Below, piece by piece: positions 8,709 to 18,716 of a stretch of DNA of 22,500 nucleotides; the first letter of the stretch is position 1; each line of letters opens with the position of its first letter. The position numbers and the translations under genes were made by a program. The notes under the pieces are model-generated. The model was not told the origin of the DNA, made no database searches, and worked only from the letters and a program-made list of their open reading frames with translations. Source of the stretch: Sphaeroforma sirkka (lineage: Eukaryota > Opisthokonta > Ichthyosporea > Ichthyophonida); assembly GCA_001586965.3 (NCBI GenBank), contig LUCW03000498.1, forward strand, positions 25,001-47,500. The letters run 5' to 3'.

Positions 8709-8914
8709 CTGGCTATCGGGAACTGGTGGCTATCTTTTGCTTTTATCAGACCTTTACCTTTTGTCTGTGATAGCAATATTACAATCCGGGAAATCTACCT
8801 TTAATCTCTTACAGAAGTTGTCCCACCCGATGTGGTTTTCTGTCGGTAGTTGACTCCATGCGCATGGAACATTTTGATTATTTGCATCCTTGCAAGTCAT
8901 CACAGCGATAAAAC
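8709..8914 (-). pseudogene. MULE transposase core exon, frameshifted
   Basis: After the acceptor accattgaag the exon encodes FIAVMTCKDANNQNVPCAW, TENHIGWDNFCKRLKVDFP and AITDK. One extra base in the A run (at 8757-8762, seen as CCTTTT on the + strand) then shifts the frame. After it comes GKGLIKAKDSHQFPIA to the donor gtgtct at 8708. It contains the second catalytic Asp (ITD). With the extra base ignored, all phases fit. Confidence 0.65.
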
Positions 8915-9025
8915 CTTCAATGGTGATTGGTGAATTTTGTTTTACATAAATAAACATGATACCAGACCTGATTTGAAAATAATAGCTAGAAAATGAAGAA
9001 TATTCAAGACAGTAGCGAGGCTTAC

Positions 9026-9278
9026 CTCGAAGATCGTATTTCAGAAAAGTACACTCCAGCACGCTCACATGTCTAGAATATCGCCAGAAATGCTTGCACG
9101 CGGATGGCGCGAAGTAAGAGCTAATAAACATCGCTGCATCTTTCTGTTGGGCATAATCACATATAACTAAAGAGAGAATGTATGTTCAATTTCTATCTGC
9201 TTCACAGCACTTTTGAACGAACTCTGCGAACCGGTATCGACAAAGATGACATGATTATCGACAAAGAGTCCATGCGAC
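9026..9278 (-). pseudogene. MULE-like gene, exons carrying the first catalytic box
   Basis: Two exons, 9278-9211 and 9166-9026, are separated by a possible 44-nt intron with a good pyrimidine tract (cattctctctttag). They encode SHGLFVDNHVIFVDTGSQSS, then ICDYAQQKDAAMFISSYFAP, then HVSVLECTFLKYDLR. The LECTFLK segment sits where MULEs have I-D-G-T-F-L-K, with Glu in place of the catalytic Asp. The donor gtaagc at 9025 is strong. Confidence 0.5.
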
Positions 9279-9398
9279 CTGCATATATGAAATAACAAAT
9301 TGAGTCTAAGGTTATAGATATATAAAAAGCAATACATAACTAATATTTGTCAACCACGGTAGCAATGCCAAAAAAATAGCAATTGATTTGAAACCTAC

Positions 9399-9475
9399 CG
9401 GAAAGCAAGAAGTTCTGTATTTGACCCCTTGTAATGTCATTCGGATCATCGAGCTTCGTTTTGAGGTCAGCGGTG
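9399..9475 (-). pseudogene. MULE-like gene, linker exon
   Basis: The acceptor is caactacag and the donor is gtaggt. The 77-nt exon encodes TADLKTKLDDPNDITRGQIQ then NFLLS. Junction phase with the zinc-finger exon is consistent (AG|C). The next exon is out of phase by one base. Confidence 0.5.
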
Positions 9476-9582
9476 CTGTAGTTGAGAGAAGAGAGAATAT
9501 AACCGGTATTATCAATATAATTTATATGGTATCTAAACGAGCATGTGTGATAAAATTGCAGCGGGGATAATATAACTCTCAC

Positions 9583-9830
9583 CTGCTGAACTGACCAAAT
9601 TTGAATTCTTCGAGTGTTTTGCCAAGACGAGAGGACTTCATGTGTCTGAGTTGTACATTTCTGTTTCTTAAGGCTGGCTTTCTATCGCAATCTTTCGAAT
9701 GATCTTTACTTACAGTACATTTCCACTCTCCATCATAGTCCCCTCTCACGAGCACACGCACACCGTTGCGTTGATAACCACAGCCGGGCGTAGCACACAT
9801 ATATCGTCTCCGCGGTTTTTTCTTTCCGCC
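9583..9830 (-). pseudogene. MULE-like gene, zinc-finger-like exon
   Basis: It encodes a basic KKKPRRRYMC start, then CATPGCGYQRNGVRVLVRG, then GEWKCTVSKDHSKDCDRKP. The C-x4-C ... W-x-C ... H-x3-C spacing resembles the FLYWCH/WRKY-type zinc-binding domains that precede many MULE transposase cores and are thought to bind the element ends. It ends KFGQFS at the donor gtgaga (9582). The 5' boundary is uncertain, because the frame stays open upstream to about 9900. Confidence 0.5.
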
Positions 9831-9889
9831 ATCATCACGGAGTATGTATAGTATATTAGCACAGTATTGTGAGGAGAGAATATATTCTA

Positions 9890-10133
9890 CTGATAGTAGA
9901 GTATTAAATAGTTTGCGAGGGACCGACGATAAACTAACTCAAACCGCTCAAGAATGTGCACGCCACTATCATCAAAAATATCACTCGAAGCTTACAATAC
10001 AGCTTTCCGCATTCGCTCGGCGTGGACATACACCGCATTTATAAAAGCATTTTCATCCTTGAACGTCTCGTTGCTCTTCACTGTTCCTAGGTAAAGAGCG
10101 TAAGATTGGTGCTCCAACCCATCACGAAGAATT
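9890..10133 (-). pseudogene. MULE-like gene, second exon
   Basis: The exon starts after the acceptor ttgtcttctag and reads ILRDGLEHQSYALYLGTVKS and then NAFINAVYVHAERMRKAVL, TAA at 9992-9994, then DDSGVHILERFELVYRRS to TAG 9887-9889. The frame is otherwise open for 82 codons. How it joins the zinc-finger exon is unclear. A 38-nt intron (gtcggt...tatcag) would fit the phase but is unusually short. Confidence 0.45.
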
Positions 10134-10310
10134 CTAGAAGACAATGTGAGGCAGAATATAATTCAACCCCTACAAGTCAAATTGATCTAGGTCATGCGCA
10201 TTCTTTTAAATAATCAGAACACAAGCCATGCAGAATTAGATGAGCAATAGTCTACACATAATTGCAAAAAAAAAATTCGACTTAACAACCGAATGAATGA
10301 ATTAACATAC

Positions 10311-11155
10311 ATTTCATATTCTTCCCTGTATTTGTCTGCTCGTGATATGCTTTCTCTGAGACTTCCAGCATTTACAGGTGAAATCAAATTCTGTAGAAGC
10401 TGAATGCTATTTGAGTCGGCCTCATCTTGGAGAAAACCCTCTAAAAATGTCGATCTTTCATCTCTTGTCATAGAAGGGATAACACGTGATAGCACCTCCA
10501 CCCTTCCTCGTTTAGAACTGATTTGGAACCTGTGGGTAAGTTTATCCACGAGTTCTTCACTCGGGAGGTCATCCTGCCACCCTGAAGTTTCATTGAGCTC
10601 AGACCATTTCGTGCTTCTCCGTATGTTCTGATCATTGTCGTATTCATACAGTTCCTCTATTGAGATACTACCATCAGTCAGAAACATATCTGTCTTAGAT
10701 CCTGTAGTAGATCTTGCTTCTGAATCGGCACTCAAACTGATGCAGTCATCGACGGTCTCTCTTGTAGATTGGAAATCCTGGTTCTGGTCCACAACACTGG
10801 ATTTGCTCTTGTCGTCCTCCAAGATGTGAAAACCGTCTGGTTCGACAGCAACATCATTTAATGTAATATTACAGTCCCTAGAGGTACGATCTTGCTTCAC
10901 TGCATTCCAACAGAAGTTGAAGAATGAGTGAATAAAAACCCTAATTGATCCAGCGGGCTGATCTAGGAATTGGCGCGGATTCACTAACAATTTTTTCAAA
11001 TTAAGCAGTGTGTGTACACCTCAGTCGAAATTTTTGTCTTGGCTTGATACCTCAAGATGAATTGGAGGGGCTAATGTAAGTGCATTCTCGCTAGACCGCT
11101 TGAAGTAGGGTTGACTCAATCCTTTGTTTGTAATAGTACGGTGTCGTTGAACCAT
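10311..11155 (-). pseudogene. MULE-like gene, N-terminal exon
   Basis: The first ATG after an upstream stop is at 11155. The frame begins MVQRHRTITNKGLSQPYF, meets TGA at 11021-11023, and then stays open for more than 230 codons through hydrophilic, acidic sequence (GWQDDLPSEELVDKLTHRF; TRDERSTFLEGFLQDEADS) to the donor gtatgt at 10310. It is joined in phase to 10133 across a 177-nt intron whose acceptor is preceded by a pyrimidine-rich stretch (ttgtcttctag). No known domain. The reading frame alone is well supported. Confidence 0.55.
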
Positions 11156-12000
11156 ACATGCTATCCAGAATGTACACTGGCACGCAAGGATCTACCAGTT
11201 GACCAATGAACATGGCCAGGGTTTGCGATGAAGATCAGAAACTGTATGCTGGGCAGGTCTACGCGACGGAAACGATTTAGATAGTTTCCTTTCCGGTTGG
11301 ATCCGAAAAAAAATAGACAACACTACTAATGACCTTGCAGTACTTATAATCTCGCCGCACATCAGAGCACCAGCTGTCATTACTGTGTCATTCAGGTATT
11401 TATACCGTGCCTTTTACCGTACTTCAGTAGATACACGGAGCATCTGTGATATGAGATCTACGTCATCATCATCTTCATAAGTCCTTAGCTCCCCAGTGCA
11501 GAAGCTCGTCACATTCTTATATTTGCCGCAGTTAAAACCTCTCTCACCTCTATCGATGGATCGCGAGGCTACTGCAAATTAAAAGTATTTCAAAATCTTC
11601 AGTTTGGGATAGAACTATATATATATAAATCGAGAGGCATACGTGTACTCTGGTTCTCGTTAGTTTCGGGGTATTCGATATCAGCTCGTACCGCTACGTC
11701 TCCAACAGGCTCAAATCCATTTACGCAAAATAGTGAAATAGGTTAAATCGATAAATGCAGACAGTGCATGTATGTATGAAAGCAACCTTGAGTTGTGCGT
11801 TTGCGGCTAGCTCAGAGCTGATCATGCCTTCAATTGCATCCTACTTCTGAGCAACGAATTTTCGCTTTCTCGTGATCATAATCTAGACAGTGTGTGTACG
11901 AAGCCCTAAGAATATCTCGCTTAGACTGGGTCGCTATGTAAGCGCAGGGCGAAACCGTTTACATGAGAGATGCAGGCAAAAAAATAATACTTTTTTTTTT
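11156..12000. other. Stretch without a recognisable gene
   Basis: Presumably the 5' flank of the MULE-like gene. There are only short chance open frames (for example 11192-11380 on the - strand). No terminal inverted repeat of the MULE was located here. A poly-T run ends at 12002. Confidence 0.5.
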
Positions 12001-12002
12001 TT

Positions 12003-12045
12003 GGCGGGAGCGGGAGGGGTGAGGGGAGGTGTGGGGGGCTGCGGG
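12003..12045 (+). other. G-rich tract with quadruplex potential
   Basis: Runs of GGG to GGGGGG separated by short loops (gcgggagcgggaggggtg...tgggggg) follow a poly-T run. Base composition is sharply different from the flanks. Confidence 0.6.
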
Positions 12046-12223
12046 ACCAAAAACCCAAATAAAACCTAGGCTAGGGTAATCAGGTATTCTCTCTCTGGGC
12101 GTACACTGTAAGAGTTTATCTTATTTTGTCCGACTTGGAAAAGACAATGGCAACTATAAGCTTCTATCACAATCGCAATCTGTATTTCTGTAGTTTAAAT
12201 CCAAGTAATTAAAGCTGAAAAAA

Positions 12224-12325
12224 ATGAAAGACGTCGAAAAGTCAGATATATTTGAAGATCATATTGACAGAGATGAGGAGGATGTTATCATACTCAAAAA
12301 TCATGAACTGTCACATGGGGGCTAG
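12224..12325 (+). CDS. Doubtful small acidic open frame
   Basis: ATG at 12224 opens 33 residues starting MKDVEKSDIFEDHIDRDEED and ending before TAG at 12323. The acidic, low-complexity pattern looks coding-like, but the frame is short, has no recognised homology and sits among element debris. It could be a decayed exon or chance. Confidence 0.15.
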   Translation: MKDVEKSDIFEDHIDRDEEDVIILKNHELSHGG

Positions 12326-12639
12326 AACACGACAGTTGATGCGCTTAAAAGCACTGGATACAGCTGACCCGGTATAACAGACGAAACTAAACTCGTGGTA
12401 TGGGCTATGGACTTGTAATAATTGTGGTATGAATAAAATCAAAAGGTCCGTAGTCTTGTGATTTTGCCATTATATTTGCACCCGATAAATGTATATAGTA
12501 GCTCAGAGACATGTGCAAACCCACGTATATGCTTAAATACTATATTTTACACAATCTAAGAAATTGTCGCATATGTGTAGTATTTTCTGGCACAGACCAA
12601 TCGATTATTTGCTAGTAGCCGCAGCTTTTCACACGACTT

Positions 12640-12975
12640 CATGCGCATTCCAAGGTTTGGACTCCACTGCGATAGCTGGGGATGGTGTGAGCAAGTGAGG
12701 CCCAGGTAGCGTTGAGAAAAGTGTCATGCCTGCTTTTGATGTTGTGTATCCTAGAACTTGTATTCTGCTTGGGTTCCAATGGTTGTCTTTGCTCCAAAAT
12801 GAGCATCTTTGCTCAACAATGCTTGGTATCTTATCCACTCAACAAATTCAAGTCTCCCGCAAGTGCAGTCGTCTACGTATGTGATACAACTGGGTACATG
12901 CCGTAGTAGAGGAGCAATCGGTGTGCAGAATATGGCTGCGCTGGGTAGTAGTGTAAAATAGCAGGTTACTGACAT
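12640..12975 (-). pseudogene. Possible reverse transcriptase/RNase H scrap
   Basis: One - strand frame reads PSCITYVDDCTCG and then HFGAKTTIGTQAEYKF. A neighbouring frame continues VLGYTTSKAGMTLFS. YVDD followed some 40 residues later by LGY..s..G would fit a Gypsy RT. AKTTIGTQAEY would instead fit a Copia RNase H end (S-T-x-E-A-E-Y). The readings conflict, so only a weak retroelement link is claimed. Confidence 0.25.
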
Positions 12976-13030
12976 GGCAGAAGCAAATGTTTACGTAAAT
13001 CTTAAAACCCAGAATACGTATAGAGGAAAT

Positions 13031-13327
13031 ACTCTAAATGTACATGGACTACATGGGAAAGTCACTAAATGTACATACAAATTTATTTCTAATTACCAAA
13101 TCAAATTCTCTAAACGCGAGTTTCAGTTCTAATCTCAGAATTAGACAACATATGTACCCCCCTCAACACATTTATTCGTAAAAAATGGATATAACCGAAG
13201 ACTCTTCAATTTAAATTTAAGCAAATTTTACAAGACAAAGTCACTAAATGTACATAAAAAAATGGATATGTCGCTAAATGTACATTTGTACACATTTGAT
13301 CAATATTTCAAATGTACATTCAGCGAC
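13031..13327. repeat. TAAATGTACAT motif array with terminal hairpin
   Basis: Direct copies of gtcactaaatgtacat lie at 13061-13076 and 13240-13255, with variants ctctaaatgtacat near 13031 and gtcgctaaatgtacat at 13270. An inverted copy at 13310-13327 pairs with 13270-13287 over 18 bases with one mismatch. It looks like a subterminal or terminal repeat of a DNA element. Confidence 0.75.
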
Positions 13328-13432
13328 TTTATTCATAAATTTTACACAAGACAGGGTTTCAGGTATGAAAAAAAGTTAACTGATATAAACTAAATACTCA
13401 CAGAGCATGATAATTTAATATGAAGTGGGACA

Positions 13433-13873
13433 TGTTGAGTCCTCCTGGCCAGCCAGCTAGATGTGTTCGTATATACCTCATATATGTTGGAACTAGATAC
13501 CAAGTGATTCAGTTTTCGGCAATGGACTTACTGCACCATTTAATATTTGTGATTCTCTTTTTTTCACACAGACATAGTTACACTGTAAGACGCTGAGGAC
13601 ATCTATGATTGAACAATATACTTGAAGAATGAATACAGCAGCCAAGGGATATCGCGTCAATCTGAGCTGTTGACACTTAGAATAAATATAGACTGGAGTA
13701 GTGGGTGGTTGGCGCGGAACTATGTAGACAAGAGTTTCGGTCTGAATTCCTTGTCTTTTAGCTTAATCCCTAAGGTTGAAACTAAACTTTTTTTAAATTT
13801 TTATTTGTTTGACGTACATACGTATGCTTCGTTCATATTAAGAGATAGCCAGCCCGGTTAGTCCGCCCTTACA
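13433..13873 (+). repeat. 5' LTR (diverged)
   Basis: It begins TGTTGAGTCC and ends near ...cgcccttaca. Similarity to 17478-17951 is block-wise, with many substitutions, suggesting great age. Exact ends are inferred from where similarity fades and from the TG start. Confidence 0.5.
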
Positions 13874-14406
13874 TATTTTAAGTTTAAAGTTACTCCACAT
13901 CATGAAAATAAAAGTGGCGAAGACAATTACGCCGGCCAGTCAAGAAAGGGAACATCGCCGCTTCTATAGGATATTTTAGTAGACGAGAAGGTGACTAATA
14001 CGCTAAAAAAATACGAAGCATTTAGAGGACGAAGCGAGAGTTAATGTAAGTATGCGCAGAATTGACACGCCAAAACTCAATCGATGAGCTGGGAGGACAT
14101 CAAGTTGGCGCGAGCTTAGCAGAAGCGTCCTGTCCAACGTTGAACGGAGGGGCAAGTTTGTGAGTGAGAAATATACCATAGTCGACGGAAAGAATATAGT
14201 TAACTTAGTGTTAGGGTACGACAAAGAGAAGACGACAAAGTTGAACCTGATCACTCCGAGATTACGAAAGCAAACTGAAGCATGAATCAGCAAAGAAGGA
14301 ATATTCGGATGACGAGTCGGCGCATTAATATGAGGAGACTGTCTAAAAAGTTGTGGAACGTACACGGAGGCACCAAAAATGGAAGATATCGAAGATGATT
14401 AATTAA

Positions 14407-15726
14407 ATGACCAATAGCAAACCAGACTACTTCACTCCGAGCTTTCCGCAGACCAAGCGCGAATGCGAAACCAGTGCAGGATTGTCATTAGATACAGGAG
14501 CGCATAACGCAATAAATCGGTATCTATCTCTGGCTAGACATTTTCCAGTCAAGATAGACTCTTGGCTTCGGGTGATCCTGATCGAGATGATGGCGGAAAG
14601 CATGAAGTTCATCCATGATATAGGTGCGCTACCTACCACGTACTGACCGGATCGTATTGACAGGTAGGAGTCGATTGATTGACTGAAAGAGTTCAACCAA
14701 ATCATGCTGACAGTAAACCTCCGAAAAAAGCTTTGGTATGAGCCGGCACAGCAGAGATTTAAATCATCCTCTTACAAGCATGAGAAATTGGAGACAGAAC
14801 TAATGCAACTGAGACCGTTGAAAGAGCAGAGTGAGATGAGTGTACAGTTTTTCTGGGGGGTATCATCCCATACCCGTGTCCCAATACTTAGTGGAGTGTG
14901 CACGCAGCTGGCGTAGGCTTATACGGTAGGCATGACCAAGAAGAGTTCACAGATGTATGAACTATTGATACAAACAATCTTTTGGTCGAACATACATAGA
15001 AAGAATATATCAAGATGTGCTACATTGTTAGTGTCATATCCAGACAAGGTGTGTGGGATTTTAGTTAAAGGTTCATTAAATTATATCATGACCTTTTAAT
15101 CTCGAGAGTATACCAGACCTTTTCGAAGCGTTCTAGTTGTGAGGCAAAAGTCCCGTATGTAATCAGGAAGAAATTACCTATTCGAATGGAGAATCAGATA
15201 ATGGCCGAGCCTCTATCAATGGCGGGTCAAGGTAAAGGAAACAGGGGATAAAAATGGCGTCAAAGTAGAGCACAACAAGGTGCTGATGCTCACAAGGTTT
15301 GTGACAATTACATATAGTACAGACCCTAACAAGGTCGTACCAAAACCAGAACCAGCGCAACCCAAGTATCGTGCAGTCAAGAACTACGAATAGGCAATAA
15401 TGTGACTAGTACATCAGAAACCACTAAGCGAGAGATGTCATGGCTATTGGTTTATGTTTACATTAGCAGATCAGAGGTCAGTAGTCCCAACGGCAGTCAT
15501 TTGTATCCCGTTACAAGATTGTGACTTGATAGTAGGTATAGGTGTTTTGCTGTCGTTACGTATAACTATTACCGATTTACCAAACAATATTGATCCACAG
15601 AAAAATCAATATAACGACAACTTATTGATACTTGTATACAAACCTTCTACGATTGTAAATGAAATGTGTTCACATTTTACAGGGAAGGGACTGATTCGAA
15701 GATGGAGTTATAGCAGTGAGCTATGA
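14407..15726 (+). pseudogene. Gag/protease-like remnant of the LTR element
   Basis: A single + strand frame of 440 codons has about ten stops, fewer than expected by chance. Segments include RHFPVKIDSWLRVILIEMMA, NLRKKLWYEPAQQRFKSSSY and KLETELMQLRPLKEQSEM (Gag-like, charged and helical). Near 15500-15560 it reads CIPLQDCDLIVGIGVLLSL, resembling the retropepsin C-terminal strand (D-x-I-L-G-x-x-x-L). No D-T-G or D-S-G active site was seen. A further open frame follows at 15723-15938 (NLALLAIEYRPIQFLWTFEN), unassigned. Confidence 0.35.
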
Positions 15727-15951
15727 ACACACCTCAACAAATTAACCTAGCACTCTTGGCTATAGAGTATAGACCAATTCAATTTTTATGGACATTTGAA
15801 AACGGTACTTTGGACACAAGTCCTACAAATGTTCTTATATATACTCAAAACTTTCACTTATCAAGGAACATCGAAATACTGAAACGAATGGAGGGAGCCA
15901 CACCTGAAACAATGGCATCATCAAATGACGAACCCTGACATGCTGCTTGTG

Positions 15952-16018
15952 AAATTCTTCAGTTTTTGCACATGTCCTTCTCCGTGTTAGGATTGTGTTA
16001 TATCATCTCACAAGCAGC
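15952..16018. repeat. Hairpin-forming inverted repeat
   Basis: gctgcttgtga at 15952-15962 is perfectly complementary to tcacaagcagc at 16008-16018, with a 45-base loop between. It lies inside the LTR element. No role is evident. Confidence 0.7.
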
Positions 16019-17477
16019 TTCTTTGCAAAATCATGACTTACGCGATGTGACCGTGTTAGTGAGATTATCTCACAGATTTGTCACACCCTTGTGTAAATCG
16101 TCCACCATGGCCACTTCTGTTTCTTTTACCTTGCCTCGTCCCTGAACTAGTCTCGACCATTTCTTATTCTTCCACTCGCGGCGACAGTTGGTTTCCTGAT
16201 CGCTTGAAAACCCTTCACCACAGAACTAGAGCGCTTCAAAAAGGTATAATCTGCTCTCAGAATATTTCGGTCAAGTCAGGTCAGAGATACATGATTCCAT
16301 TACGTGACCCTTCAACTAAAATTTTACTTACATTGTCAGGATATGTTCGATGTTGATGCATGTCATTATACATCATCTCCTGATGTATCCTCCCTATACA
16401 GGTCCGACCAAAATAACTGTTATATTTATATCCATAGTGCATATATCTGCAAAATCTCTTTGATCATGTCCATCTTATGAGCTTGCGTCAGATGCGTATT
16501 CAACTCTCAGTTAGGAGTGGGACACGGCTGTTCCTTTGGTATTCATTGGAATCACAATAATCGATATCACTATCTACGGACGAGGGTCCGTCTATTGAGG
16601 AAAGCTGTACGATCATCTCACTCTACTCCTTTGTACCGCGACTTCAATTGCCTTACAGTAGAAATCGCCTTCTCCAGCTTCCTATACTTCTAAGAAGATG
16701 GCACACATCTTTGCTGTGCTGTTTCAATCCAAATATTTTGCGGAGGTTAGCTGTTTAGCATGATCTAACCAAACTCATTCACCGTTCTAGATGTGATTGC
16801 TAAACTGCCAGGAAATCGCCAAACTGCCAGTGTCGTTTGGATCCTTTATGTCCTTCCGAAATGACCTTATGAACTCCTTGCACTCCAACCTGTCTTCTCT
16901 AGTCGGGTCGCACGAAAATCATAGTCTATCTTGCCATGGAAATGTTTAACCAACGATAGATACAGATTGGTCTCTTCATGCTGGTATCCAACGCCAATGA
17001 TACGTTTTGATTCGGTCTGTTGCATCCTATCTGAAAAAGCCGCAATCCGCGCTTGGAACGGAGGCAGCTCAAAATGGAATACCCCTGCATATGTAAAATC
17101 GGCGGGTTCCTATAGTCGAAGCACAAGTTAACGTATGTCATAAACGTATTAGCGGTTAAACGCTATTACGGTTATAAAACCTGGTATACGTTGAAACGCA
17201 ATTATAGATAATTGTATCGGTATAATAACAAATAATCTAAGTATAGATATATTGAATTGGCAGAAAACAAACAAGCAAATAATCTATTTCGGGATATTTG
17301 GAAATACAATTGGGGGACTCTGTTGATATTGATATGATGGCTTTTCTATAATGATGTTTTCCATCAAAATATTGGGATACAACAAATGGGTGAGTCTCAG
17401 GAGATATTGACACTTGATGACACATGTTGTATTACCGAATACTCTCAGCGCGAGATAGCCCACTGAGAAATGGGGCA
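16019..17477. other. 3' interior of LTR element, no assignable gene
   Basis: Only fragmentary open frames on both strands (for example 16078-16356 + and 16926-17141 -). I found no RT, RNase H or integrase motif, so pol is either deleted or too decayed to read. Confidence 0.45.
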
Positions 17478-17951
17478 TGAAAATGATCCCCCCTAGCCAG
17501 CCGACTAGATGTGCCCGTCTATGTCTTCAATGGGATAGAGAGCTAGGTACCATGTGATGGGGTGTAGGTACAGACATTCAACTGTACCATCATGGTGTTT
17601 CTGATTTCTCTTTTATTTTCTTAAGTTGGACTTACGAGTTATTTTATTGGTAATTGCGATTGGGAGATTGTTTCGAGGCATGGAATGATATAGAACGAAA
17701 TATCATACATCCAATGAAATGAAATCTGATCCTAGTTACTGACACCAAATAAATCTAGACCGAAGTATTGAGTGATTGACCGGAGCCAAAAAAACAATAG
17801 TTTCAGTATTAAATCCTCTAATCTTAAGCTCATTACCAAGGGCTGAAGCTAAACTTAAAATCACATTGTGCAAATTTACTTTGAAATCGTACTTTCTTTA
17901 CGCCAACTTATTGACATCGATATTCAGCCTAGTTAGTCTGACTTCTACTCA
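17478..17951 (+). repeat. 3' LTR (diverged)
   Basis: It begins TGAAAATG just after a tggggca stretch that may be the remains of a polypurine tract. It contains gccagccgactagatgtg, matching the 5' LTR, and ends near ...ttctactca. Confidence 0.5.
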
Positions 17952-18330
17952 TATTGCTGGCTATGCAGTCATGTTTATCATCTTTTCCTGATCCATAAGC
18001 TCCATGTTTCTTCGCTACTAACGCTACCATTGCTGGCGGTGACGTAGGCGACACTCCATTTGCTGGTGCCTTTAAGGGGTGTATCTCCACCAATGGTTAC
18101 TTGGAAATTATTGCCCCGACCCAACCAAAGACAGTGGTTCCACAGACATATTACTTGAACTCTGCCCTCAGAACTCGTTTCAACCAAGTTAGGACTACGT
18201 TCTCGATCAGTCAATGCTTCGTAAGTCATTACCGCACTCTGTAATGTCATATGATCGGAGAGCAGTATAGGGAAGTGTTTTAGGTAGGGCCTAATGGCAT
18301 ACCATTTAAGACCGGTGAAAGTGTTATATT

Positions 18331-18479
18331 CACCTGTCGAGCAAACATATGGTAGCTACACATAGCACCTGTCGAGAAAACATATGGTAGCTACACATAG
18401 CACCTGTCGAGCAAACATATGGTAGCTACACATAGCACCTGTCGAGAAAACATATGGTAGCTACACATAGCACCTGTCG
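18331..18479. repeat. 35-bp tandem array, four copies
   Basis: Units start at 18331, 18366, 18401 and 18436, with the beginning of a fifth at 18471. Each reads cacctgtcga, then gcaaac or gaaaac, then atatggtagctacacatag. The c/a variant alternates between units, so the array is two copies of a 70-bp dimer. Confidence 0.95.
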
Positions 18480-18716
18480 GAACTGTCAAAATAGTCGGCG
18501 CTGCTTCCTAGGTTCTAACAACCCAGGAAAACTACCGTCCGTAAACAGGTTTGATCCGATTTCTATCACGTATCGTCATGAGCACATCCGGAAATAGTCC
18601 AGGACAAGTCTGGCGAACTGCAACCGTGGCAGCTCATTTCGCATATTTCGTTCATATCTCGTATCTTCTCTTAGTACCTAAGCCATTCTTCCTTGAGAAC
18701 CATAACACGTTAATAG
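18480..18716. other. Stretch without a recognisable gene
   Basis: No supportable open frame or repeat. It is flanked by the 35-bp array and the TIR element. The - strand frame at 17978-18250, just beyond the array, is open but unassigned. Confidence 0.4.

Larger units (their letters stand above)
8232..11155 (-). pseudogene. Intron-containing Mutator-like (MULE) transposase gene, decayed
   Basis: Proposed exons, in transcription order: 11155-10311, 10133-about 9890, about 9830-9583, 9475-9399, 9278-9211, 9166-9026, 8914-8709, 8582-8459 and 8342-8232. Spliced, the core reads VSVLECTFLKYDLRG, then FIAVMTCKDANNQNVPCAW, then TENHIGWDNF, then AITDKGKGL, then HQFPIAR-CEKHFRDN. This is the order of boxes in MULE DDE transposases: a D-G-T-F-L-K-like box, D..NNQ..PLAW, W..F, ITD-x-GKG, and the C-x2-H between the second and third catalytic residues. 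The gene is broken by TGA 11021, TAA 9992, TAG 9887, a one-base frameshift at about 8757-8762 and a shift between 9399 and 9278. The first catalytic Asp position is Glu. Most splice sites remain consensus, so the break may be recent, or some breaks may be sequencing errors. Confidence 0.65.
13433..17951 (+). mobile_element. Old LTR retrotransposon remnant
   Basis: Two diverged direct repeats of about 440-475 bp (13433-13873 and 17478-17951) share collinear blocks across their length: the ccagccagctagatgtg block, a taccaagtgat / taccatgtgat block, an actggagtag...ttgg block, an aaggttgaaactaaac / agggctgaagctaaac block and a terminal ggttagtc block. The interior of about 3.6 kb has a + strand frame (14407-15726) depleted in stops. 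Both repeats begin with TG. No clear target-site duplication or primer-binding site was found. Orientation rests on the weak gag/protease reading. Confidence 0.55.

Noticed and set aside
5381..11155. Reassigned stop codons (TAA/TAG read as Gln) to explain the open - strand frames
   Set aside because: TGA as well as TAA and TAG interrupts the frames, single-base frameshifts are also present, and the neighbouring Clp-like gene terminates normally at TGA. Decay explains all of these together.
5381..11155. C-to-T (RIP-like) mutation as the source of the premature stops
   Set aside because: Every stop codon is one C-to-T step from CGA, CAA or CAG, so the observation carries no information without an intact copy to compare.
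14003..14365. 120-residue - strand open frame
   Set aside because: Its composition is Ser/Leu/Phe-rich like an antisense shadow, and the opposite strand in this interval shows charged Gag-like sequence.
16926..17141. RNase H-like reading on the - strand within the LTR element
   Set aside because: The resemblance was loose, lacked the TD-S and E-x-x-Y landmarks, and conflicts with the inferred + orientation.
17978..18250. 90-residue - strand open frame as a protease or pol fragment
   Set aside because: No active-site motif is visible, so I could not support any assignment.
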